Positions 57,779-64,000 of a stretch of 64,000 nt of DNA are shown in pieces (position 1 is the stretch's first letter; the number at the start of each line of letters is the position of its first letter). The notes under the pieces are model-generated. The model was not told where the DNA came from, did no database searches, and worked only from the letters and a program-made list of their open reading frames with translations. This DNA is from Rhodococcus sp. CH91 (GTDB lineage: Bacteria; Actinomycetota; Actinomycetes; Mycobacteriales; Mycobacteriaceae): assembly GCF_022554085.1 (NCBI RefSeq), contig NZ_JAKFYR010000003.1, forward strand, positions 230,074-294,073. The letters run 5' to 3'. A program made the translations under genes and the position numbers.

Positions 57779-58894
57779 ATGGGTCGTCTCGTGCGCGCCG
57801 CATTGTCCGCCGTTGTCTCGTCTTCCCTCGCAGTGCTGGCGGCGTGCGCTCCACCGACGCAAGCCCCTCCGCCGGTCACGTGCGCGTCCGACGACATCGG
57901 CATCGCAGCCGGGGCGCCGCTGATGTACCTGCCGGATGCGGAACTCGACCGCGAACTCGATGCCGTCCGCGCGGTGGGTGCCCGGTGGCTGCGCGTGGAC
58001 GTCGACTGGTCGGTGGTCGAACCGCACCGCGGGCAACAGAACTGGTCGGTACCGGATCGTGTGGTGGACCGAGCCCGCGCACGCGGCCTCGAGGTGCTCG
58101 GCATCGTCGCGTACACCCCGGCCTGGGCGCGGGTCGCCGGTGGCTCCGACACCCACGGATATCCGGCCGACCCGGCGGCATTCGCCACCTTCGCCCGGCA
58201 GGCGGCGACGCGTTATGCGACCCGCGTGCACCACTGGGAGATATGGAACGAGCCGAACCTGACGAGTTTCTTCCGGCCACGCGCCGATATCGGCGCGTAC
58301 GTCGAACTGCTGGCCGCTGCGGCGCCGGCGATCAAGGCCGTGCAACCCGGCGCGCGAATCCTCAACGGCGGACTCGCCCCCGCCGTGGACGACGGGACGA
58401 ACATCTCACCGGTCACCTACGTGGAACAGCTCTATGCGCGCGGGGCGCACCGGTACTTCGACATCCTGTCCGTCCACCCCTACAGTTATCCGGCGCTGCC
58501 GTCGGATGCGAGCACGCAGAGCTGGAACACCTTCTACCGCATGCGATCGATGCGCGACATCATGGTGCGCTACGGCGACGGCGACACGCCGATCTGGGCC
58601 ACGGAGTTCGGTGCCCCGACCGGAACCGCGTCGAACGCGGTGAGCGCGCAGCGTCAGGCGGACATCATCGCCGACGGTATCGCGGAGGCACGCCGGCTCG
58701 GCTGGGTGCAGAAGGTGTTCGTCTACTCGATGCGCGACCGCGGGACGAATCGGGGCGATGTCGAACAGAACTTCGGGTTGCTCCAGCAGAACTTCTCGGC
58801 GAAGCCCTCCCACGCGGTGGTCGCTGCTGCCACGGCGTGTCCCACCGTGGACGGCCTTCTCGACGTCACCGCTCCGGTGGACGCGGTGTGGTAG
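57779..58894 (+). CDS. Glycoside-hydrolase-like lipoprotein, copy 2
   Basis: A 371-residue lipoprotein with a clear lipobox LAAC (Cys23), so it is anchored on the outer membrane leaflet. Acid/base Glu158 in WEIWNEPN and nucleophile Glu277 in IWATEFGAP. It shares long stretches with copy 1 (HPYSYPALPSD, ATEFGAPTGT, WSxVEPxRG, ADIxxDGI), so one arose from the other by duplication. The ATG at 57779 has AGGAGGG 4 bases upstream. Probably acts on the same polymer as copy 1 while being firmly membrane-anchored. Confidence 0.9.
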   Translation: MGRLVRAALSAVVSSSLAVLAACAPPTQAPPPVTCASDDIGIAAGAPLMYLPDAELDRELDAVRAVGARWLRVDVDWSVVEPHRGQQNWSVPDRVVDRARARGLEVLGIVAYTPAWARVAGGSDTHGYPADPAAFATFARQAATRYATRVHHWEIWNEPNLTSFFRPRADIGAYVELLAAAAPAIKAVQPGARILNGGLAPAVDDGTNISPVTYVEQLYARGAHRYFDILSVHPYSYPALPSDASTQSWNTFYRMRSMRDIMVRYGDGDTPIWATEFGAPTGTASNAVSAQRQADIIADGIAEARRLGWVQKVFVYSMRDRGTNRGDVEQNFGLLQQNFSAKPSHAVVAAATACPTVDGLLDVTAPVDAVW

Positions 58895-58897
58895 CGG

Positions 58898-60097
58898 TCA
58901 GGAGACGAGTGCGTCGGTGACCCCGTCGAGGATCCGCTCGAGGATCGACGCCGAGGTCGCGAAGTTGATGCGCAGGAAACTGCCGGCGCCGGAGCCGAAC
59001 CGCACCCCACCGTCGACGAGGATCTTCCCCCGCTCCCCCACCACCGACACCGGATCGTCGATTCCGAGAGGGCCGGTGTCGACCCAGGTCAGATAGGTTC
59101 CCTGCGGGAGGTGGTGTCTCGCCGCCGGGATCCGTTCGCGCAGAACCTCGTCCACGCGTCTGCGGTTCCGGTCGAGAACGCGGAGCAGGTCGCGTTGCCA
59201 TGCGTCGCCCTCGCGCCACGCCGCGAGCGTGGCGATCACTCCCGGGGCCGAGACCGTGCCGTAGAGATCGAACGGTTCGGCGTCGCGTCGCCGCAGCAGC
59301 ACCGACGACCCGTAGTGCACCACCGCGCAACGCAAACCGGCAAGATTGAACGCCTTGCTCGCAGAGGTGAGGGTCACCGTGCGCGCCGCGATCTCCGGCC
59401 CGAGCGAGGCGAACGGGATGTGCCGGTGTGGTTCGTGGATCAACTCGGCGTGGATCTCGTCGCTGACGACGAGCATGTCGAAACGTTCGGCGATGTCGGC
59501 GATCCGTTCGAGTTCCTCGCGCGTGTGCACCCGCCCGGTGGGATTGTGCGGATTCACGAGCACCAGGACACGCGGGCGGCGCCTGGCCACGACCGGTTCG
59601 AACGCCTCGAAATCCGGCACCCAGCCGTCACCGCGGTCGACGAAAGGAAAATCGATCTGCTGCAAACCCATTCGGCGCACGGAGGCCAGGAAGGGCGGAT
59701 AGTTCGGCGTCTGGATCGCCACTGCGTCGCCTCGCGTGACACTCAGGCGCAGGACGATCTGGAATGCCTGGATGAGATCGGTCTGCTCGCGGACAGCACC
59801 GGGATCGGGCTCCCAGCCGTAACGCTCGCGCATACGGTGCGCGAACTCCTCACGCAGCGGCGTGCCGTGGGACCAGTCCGGGTATCCGAGATCGCTGCGG
59901 TCGATCAGCCGGTGCAGCGCCTCCGCGATCGGAGGGGCGACCGGGAAGTCCATGTCGGCGACCCATGCGGGGATCAGCCCCTCGGCGACCGCACGTGCCC
60001 ATTTGGCACCGCACCGCGCCGACAGGACGTCGACGTCGAGGTCGTCGAACCCCGCGACCCCCGTACCGCCGACCGAGACATTCTCGTCGCTGGCCAT
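58898..60097 (-). CDS. PLP-dependent aminotransferase, MalY/PatB (C-S lyase) type
   Basis: A 399-residue fold-type I enzyme. PLP lysine in TLTSASKAFNLAGLR; other markers are WVADMDFPVAPPI, YPDWSHGTPLREEFAHRM, LVNPHNPTGRVHT, VVSDEIHAELI and FLRINFATSASILERIL. The MalY/PatB group cleaves C-S bonds of cystathionine and cysteine conjugates. The ATG at 60097 has no good ribosome site. It is convergent with glycosidase copy 2, only 3 bases from its stop. No link to exopolysaccharide is evident. Confidence 0.92.
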   Translation of the reverse strand: MASDENVSVGGTGVAGFDDLDVDVLSARCGAKWARAVAEGLIPAWVADMDFPVAPPIAEALHRLIDRSDLGYPDWSHGTPLREEFAHRMRERYGWEPDPGAVREQTDLIQAFQIVLRLSVTRGDAVAIQTPNYPPFLASVRRMGLQQIDFPFVDRGDGWVPDFEAFEPVVARRRPRVLVLVNPHNPTGRVHTREELERIADIAERFDMLVVSDEIHAELIHEPHRHIPFASLGPEIAARTVTLTSASKAFNLAGLRCAVVHYGSSVLLRRRDAEPFDLYGTVSAPGVIATLAAWREGDAWQRDLLRVLDRNRRRVDEVLRERIPAARHHLPQGTYLTWVDTGPLGIDDPVSVVGERGKILVDGGVRFGSGAGSFLRINFATSASILERILDGVTDALVS

Positions 60098-60141
60098 GAG
60101 GAGAGAATGGCACGCTTCGCGCCGGTGCGCGCGGTGAAAAT

Positions 60142-60789
60142 TCAGGCAGCCGGGCGCTGGCCGGTGACGAAGAAGATCAACCTGTCGGCGACGTCGACCG
60201 CCTGGTCGCCGAAGCGCCCGAAGAAACGCGCGACGAGCGCGATGTCGACTGCCGTCGGGATTCCGCCGTCCCAGTCCGGGCCTTCGAGCAGCGTCAGCAC
60301 CCGGGAGTGCACCGTGTCGAGTTCGTTCTCGAAGTTGTGGATGCCCGTGATCGTCTCGAGGTCGAAGTCGGCGAAGGCACCGCGCAGGATCTCGATGATG
60401 CACGCCGCGAGATCGGCCATGCGACGAAGATCGTCGCGCAGCAGGTCGGATACGAGCGGCTCGGGGTGACGGCGCCGGACGGCGCGAGCGATGTGCAGCG
60501 TCAGTTCGCCCATGCGGGTGAGATCGCCCGTGATGCGCACGGCGGAGAAGACCAGCCGCAGGTCGGCAGCCACCGGGCCCTGCAGGGCGAGGATCCGCAC
60601 CGCGCGTTCGGAACAGTCGGTGTCGAGTTCGGCGATCCGCGTGTCGAGATCCAGCGCGGCCTGCGCCGCATCGAGATCGGTCTCGAACAACGCGCGAGTG
60701 GCCAGTTCGAGACCTTCACCGGCAAGAGCGGCGAGTTCGCCCAGGCGTTCGACCAGTTCGTCGAGTTGCCCCCTGAACAGATCCCTCAT
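60142..60789 (-). CDS. phoU: PhoU phosphate-signalling protein
   Basis: A 215-residue two-repeat helical protein. Each half carries the PhoU metal motif: DLRLVFSAVRITGDLTRMGELT in repeat 1 and VDIALVARFFGRFGDQAVDVAD in repeat 2 (E/DxxxD pattern). It couples the Pst phosphate transporter to the PhoR/SenX3 kinase. No pst genes are in the window. The ATG at 60789 follows GAGGAGCGAG. Located 44 bases upstream of the aminotransferase on the same strand. Confidence 0.92.
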   Translation of the reverse strand: MRDLFRGQLDELVERLGELAALAGEGLELATRALFETDLDAAQAALDLDTRIAELDTDCSERAVRILALQGPVAADLRLVFSAVRITGDLTRMGELTLHIARAVRRRHPEPLVSDLLRDDLRRMADLAACIIEILRGAFADFDLETITGIHNFENELDTVHSRVLTLLEGPDWDGGIPTAVDIALVARFFGRFGDQAVDVADRLIFFVTGQRPAA

Positions 60790-60925
60790 GTCTCGCTCCT
60801 CTCGTCACCGGGCCACGGCAGTCGCCCGCCCCATTGTCGTCGAAGCCTCCGCCGAGCGCACACAGGGCGCCGCGCGCGTGCGCGGACACCGGATCCGTGC
60901 GGAGACTTCGGGCACTCGCAGGAGG

Positions 60926-61081
60926 TCAACGCTGTGCTTCGACGACACTTTCCTGGGCATTCTCGACGGACGGTACGGAGTGCGCATCGTCGTCCATGCG
61001 GGCGAGATGAGCCTTGATCCATTCGGTGCTTCCCGGCGTCGCGGTGCTGTGCTGCGGGGTGCCGGCAATGCAGGTAGACAA
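60926..61081 (-). CDS. Small hypothetical protein
   Basis: A 51-residue protein starting at a TTG at 61081 with GAGGGAA 6 bases upstream: STCIAGTPQHSTATPGSTEW then IKAHLARMDDDAHSVPSVEN and a short acidic end. No membrane segment; a short amphipathic helix (WIKAHLARMDDD). Codon use resembles real genes and the ribosome site supports translation, but the family is not recognised. Confidence 0.5.
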   Translation of the reverse strand: MSTCIAGTPQHSTATPGSTEWIKAHLARMDDDAHSVPSVENAQESVVEAQR

Positions 61082-61196
61082 TATGTTTCCCTCGTCGTGA
61101 CGCCGATGTGCTCGGCTGCGCAGGCCACATCCATCCCCTGACGTGACCGCCATCACTATAGCGCGTGGGCGCGAGGCTTCAAATCGGGCGGAAAGC

Positions 61197-62648
61197 TCAC
61201 CCGCGGGGAGAGCCCTCCGGATGCCGGTGGTATTCGTCGTAGCCGTAGTCGTATCCGTCGTCGTAGCGGTAGCCGGAATACGAGCGGTCCTGTGGTGGCA
61301 CGAACAGCGACTCGGGCTGCGAGGGAACGGGTTCCGGAACCCGATGCCGATCGTCGGGCAGGGGGTCAGGGCGGGGCGCGGGAGCCGGTGCGGGTTCGGG
61401 AACTGCCGTGGATTCGGGAGCCGCCGGTGGATTCGCGGGCGCGCTCGTTCGGCTGCGACGAGGAAGAACCGGCACGAGTTCGCGTCCGGCACCGAGAACG
61501 ACGAGACGGGTCGCCACCTCGATCTCCGCCAGGGCCCGCAGCGTGTCGTCGACCTCCGCTCGCTCCTCGGCCTCGGCACGCACGACGATCACCGCGAGCG
61601 CCAGACCCTCGGTGCGCACCCCGGTCCACCACTGCTCACCCAGACCGCAGCACACGATCCGGTCGCCGACCTCACCGAACGCGTCTCGCTCGATCACGAC
61701 CCCCGCCCCGTGGAGGAGCAGGATCGAGGCGCCGAGCGAGGCGCGCTGCTGCATCATCACGACGGTGTCGAGCGGAAGCGTCGTCCGGTCGTCCTGCTCG
61801 ATCTGCACGGCGGAACGATGACGGCGTGCGGTCCGCCTCGCCCAGGCGGCGCTGGTGGTCGTGCCGAAGCGCCCGTTCAGTGCGACCAGCAGTTCGGCGA
61901 CGACCACGAACAGCGCGAGGAAGGTAACCCCGGCCTCGACGCCTGGTTGCGGGGACACCTTGACACCGCTGCCGCTCGGCGCCGACAGCACCTGCAGATA
62001 TTCGAGGTTCGTATCCGAGCGTGCCTGCCGGAGCTGTTCGAGGCGCGCGTCGAGTTCGGCCTGCAGTACGGGGTCGGGCCCACCCTGCTCGTCGCCCGTG
62101 GCACTCGCAGCGAGGTCGGCGCGCAGACCGGCGACGACGGCGTCGAGTTCGGCGACACGCGCATCGCGCGCCGCCCGATTGCGATCGGTCTGCGCACGGT
62201 CGAGTCCGGTGACGACGACCTGCGCGAGGCGGTCGGCGCCCTCCTGAGAATCGGCACGCGCGGTCACTGTGAGCAGGGTCGGCGACGAACCGTATCCGAC
62301 GTCGATACTCGATGGGAGTTCCGCAGGATCGGTGTTCGTCTCGGCAGCCACCGCGGCGACCACGGCGGAATCCTGGGAGAGCGCCACATAGGGGGCGATG
62401 AGCTGCCCGAGCGTCGCATCCGAGCCGGAGACCGACGAGGTCGTGCGGATCTCGGCGACGAGCGACGATTCGTACACCCCGGGACCGCTGTCGCGGACGA
62501 AGAACACCGCGACCGCGGCGACCGCGGCGACGAGGGCGGCGGGCACGGCGACCCGGGCGAGATCGCGGGCATGCCCCACGAGATCGACGGTCGGTGGAAC
62601 ACCGAGCTCACGACGCAGTTCTGCATCGCGGATGCTTCGTTCGGACAC
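61197..62648 (-). CDS. Wzz/capsular-polysaccharide chain-length-type membrane protein
   Basis: A 483-residue protein: an N-terminal cytoplasmic part (VGHARDLARVAV), helix 1 (PAALVAAVAAVAVFFV), an extracytoplasmic domain (about 60-250) with coiled-coil potential (LDAVVAGLRADLAA, LQAELDARLEQLRQARSD), helix 2 (VEAGVTFLALFVVVAELLVAL) and a long cytoplasmic C-terminus ending in Pro-rich and Tyr-rich segments (YSGYRYDDGYDYGYDEY). This resembles polysaccharide co-polymerases that set chain length. There is no Walker kinase domain, but the Tyr cluster could be a phosphorylation site. GTG 62648 with AAAGG upstream. Confidence 0.78.
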   Translation of the reverse strand: MSERSIRDAELRRELGVPPTVDLVGHARDLARVAVPAALVAAVAAVAVFFVRDSGPGVYESSLVAEIRTTSSVSGSDATLGQLIAPYVALSQDSAVVAAVAAETNTDPAELPSSIDVGYGSSPTLLTVTARADSQEGADRLAQVVVTGLDRAQTDRNRAARDARVAELDAVVAGLRADLAASATGDEQGGPDPVLQAELDARLEQLRQARSDTNLEYLQVLSAPSGSGVKVSPQPGVEAGVTFLALFVVVAELLVALNGRFGTTTSAAWARRTARRHRSAVQIEQDDRTTLPLDTVVMMQQRASLGASILLLHGAGVVIERDAFGEVGDRIVCCGLGEQWWTGVRTEGLALAVIVVRAEAEERAEVDDTLRALAEIEVATRLVVLGAGRELVPVLPRRSRTSAPANPPAAPESTAVPEPAPAPAPRPDPLPDDRHRVPEPVPSQPESLFVPPQDRSYSGYRYDDGYDYGYDEYHRHPEGSPRG

Positions 62649-62736
62649 GTTGCACAGGCCTTTCGCTGCCGCCCGGACAGGGCACGTCGCCAGTGTGTCG
62701 CGACGAATCGGGCAAACGTTACCCCGGCGGCCCGTG

Positions 62737-63510
62737 TCAGCTTCCGAGGAGCCAGCGCGGTCGCGACCACATCTGCCAGGTTTCCGCGACACGCGCCCCC
62801 GCAGCGAGATAGAGGGGCGTGACCCGCGGCCGCGTCAGCCCGCACATGGTCACCGGTCCACGCTGCGCGTAGGTGTGTGCGGCACCCGCCCGGATCAGAC
62901 TGTTCGCGTATCCGCGGCGCTGCCGCCCGGCGCGGGTTCCGAGCGACCACACCGTCCGGATCGGCCCGCTGTCCAGTAGCAGCGTGCAGCACTGCAACTG
63001 TCCGTCGTCGACGATGCCGACCACGGCGGCACCGGGTGTCCGCGCGACGGCATCCGCGTAGGCGACGGCGGCGGTACCGGGAACGATGCCGAACGCTCCG
63101 GAAGCGAGTTCCCGGGCCTGCGCCATTTCGGCTCCGCCGAGTGTCCGGAACCGAGGGTCGACCGGCGCATCGTGGGCGTCGAGACAGGTCAGGTCCAGCG
63201 AACCCGCACACACCCAGCCGTGATCGGCCAGGACCTGCGCGGCACCGAGACCGTGCCCGGCGAGCAGGATGATGGAGGGGTGCCCGGCGTCGGTCAGCAC
63301 CTCGTAGACGTGTTCCGCATGGGCGGCGACGTCACCGTCGTGCACGAGTGCGAGGTTGTAGTCGGGATCGGGCGCACCGGTGATACCCACCCACCAGCCT
63401 TCCCCCTCGTCGTAACCACCCGCGGACGTCAGGGCACGCATGCTCGCGCCGTAGGCACGGCGTATGTCTCCCGGTGACGCGAAAGCTCTCTTCTCGGAGA
63501 CGATCTCCAC
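62737..63510 (-). CDS. GNAT-family acetyltransferase
   Basis: A 257-residue protein with the acetyl-CoA binding segment GTRAGRQRRGYANSLIRAGAAH (motif A, near residues 200-222) and the following strand and helix VTMCGLTRPRVTPLYLAAGARV. The N-terminal 120 residues form a separate, degenerate half. The GTG at 63510 has GGAGGGG upstream. Substrate unknown. It stands directly upstream of the Wzz-like gene on the same strand, so it may modify a surface sugar. Confidence 0.82.
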   Translation of the reverse strand: MEIVSEKRAFASPGDIRRAYGASMRALTSAGGYDEGEGWWVGITGAPDPDYNLALVHDGDVAAHAEHVYEVLTDAGHPSIILLAGHGLGAAQVLADHGWVCAGSLDLTCLDAHDAPVDPRFRTLGGAEMAQARELASGAFGIVPGTAAVAYADAVARTPGAAVVGIVDDGQLQCCTLLLDSGPIRTVWSLGTRAGRQRRGYANSLIRAGAAHTYAQRGPVTMCGLTRPRVTPLYLAAGARVAETWQMWSRPRWLLGS

Positions 63511-63573
63511 GCGCCCCTCCTTCCTGCTGCACGGACTCCCGGCTGTATCCCTACACGCTCGCCGCAGAGAACA

Positions 63574-63605
63574 CATCGGCGGCGCCCGTCCGGGTGCCGC
63601 CGATG
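63574..63605. terminator. Strong hairpin between acetyltransferase and secreted-protein genes
   Basis: Perfect 10-base stem CATCGGCGGC (63574-63583) with GCCGCCGATG (63596-63605). The loop forms an inner CCCG/CGGG stem. Terminator of the minus-strand gene ending at 63622. Confidence 0.75.
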
Positions 63606-63621
63606 TCCCGAATTCCGTGGA

Positions 63622-64000
63622 TCAGGACGGGTTGCCGATCAGATCGCGCAGGAACTTGATCACGAACTGGAGCGGATCGACCGGCGCGGGTGCGGTCTCG
63701 GGGGCCGGAGGCACCTCGCCGGACTCCGGCGCCGGGGCCGGCTTCGCCTGCGGCGCCGGGGCCGGCTTCGCCTGCGGTGCTGCACCGCCGCCGTTGCCGA
63801 CCGTCACGGGAATACCACCGGTGAAGGGGCGGCCCGATGCGTCGAAGATGTTCTCGTACTGCTTGCCGGACGCGTCCTGGCAACCCCAGAACACCTTGTA
63901 GGTGCCGTCGGTGATCGCCTGCGGACCGGCCTGGGACGGTGCGCCGTTGTTCACGTAGAGCGCGCTCGAGGTGCTCGTGTTACGCACCGAGAAACTCGAG
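63622..64000 (-). CDS. Secreted Ala/Pro-rich protein, 5' end beyond window
   Basis: About 125 C-terminal residues are visible: a compact domain (ALYVNNGAPSQAGPQAIT, YKVFWGCQDASGKQYENIF) followed by a low-complexity linker with two PQAKPAPA repeats and an end segment LQFVIKFLRDLIGNPS that could be a membrane or peptidoglycan contact. The start lies to the right of the window, so a signal peptide cannot be checked. The composition is typical of exported proteins in Mycobacteriales. Function unknown. Confidence 0.65.
   Translation of the reverse strand, partial: SSFSVRNTSTSSALYVNNGAPSQAGPQAITDGTYKVFWGCQDASGKQYENIFDASGRPFTGGIPVTVGNGGGAAPQAKPAPAPQAKPAPAPESGEVPPAPETAPAPVDPLQFVIKFLRDLIGNPS

Noticed and set aside
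1-64000. tRNA, rRNA, insertion sequences, prophage or integrase genes
   Set aside because: No TTCRANYC-type T-loop in a cloverleaf context, no transposase or integrase motif, and no flanking direct repeats seen by eye; a tRNAscan and ISfinder run would be decisive.

Overview
The window looks like a Rhodococcus (or close Mycobacteriales) chromosome. GC is high, GTG and TTG starts are common, ATGA/GTGA start-stop overlaps are frequent, and several protein families are typical of the group (KshA, HsaA, HsaC, KstR2-like, DUF6098). I saw no rRNA, tRNA, insertion sequence, integrase or CRISPR array.

Layout. (1) 1-898: 3'-truncated sugar-phosphate transferase. (2) 1.4-21.9 kb: a catabolic island. 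It holds an IclR regulator, a self-sufficient CYP116B-type P450, an MFS symporter, a TetR regulator, two TauD/TfdA dioxygenases, a complete oligopeptide-type ABC importer, two SnoaL-fold proteins (one resembling the bile-acid 7-alpha-dehydratase BaiE), an HsaA-like flavin hydroxylase, an HsaC-like extradiol dioxygenase, two IclR regulators, an SDR, a KstR2-like TetR and a KshA-like Rieske oxygenase with a small CxxC protein. Three near-identical palindromes (ATTGATCG-N2-CGATCAAT) mark its regulatory core. The gene set suggests breakdown of a steroid or steroid-like polycycle, but KshB, KstD, HsaB and HsaD are not in the window. (3) 22.0-28.1 kb: a two-component system divergent from a VTC polyphosphate polymerase / DUF4956 / CotH operon, with paired response-regulator-like repeats between them, then a crotonase. 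(4) 28.2-41.4 kb: housekeeping and stress genes mixed with small elements: two tiny hydrophobic peptides of one family, an ABC-F protein with a leaderless upstream ORF, a KimA-like permease, thioesterases, an alcohol dehydrogenase, an N-truncated hemerythrin, a frameshifted gene before a DUF421 protein, and two candidate sRNAs whose loops are rich in CUCC. (5) 41.6-46.5 kb: manganese catalase, ATP-grasp ligase, CocE/NonD hydrolase, DUF6098. (6) 46.6-64 kb: an exopolysaccharide locus with sugar transferase, glycosyltransferases, O-antigen-ligase-like polymerase, flippase, Wzz-like protein, FemAB-like acyltransferase and two paralogous glycosidase lipoproteins. A C-S lyase-type aminotransferase, PhoU, an acetyltransferase and a truncated secreted protein are interspersed.

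The most novel-looking items are the C-rich-loop sRNA pair, the MLLGSLA peptide family, the three-site operator regulon of the steroid-like island, and the leaderless attenuator candidate in front of the ABC-F gene. All functions are read from sequence motifs and remembered family features; no database search was run.
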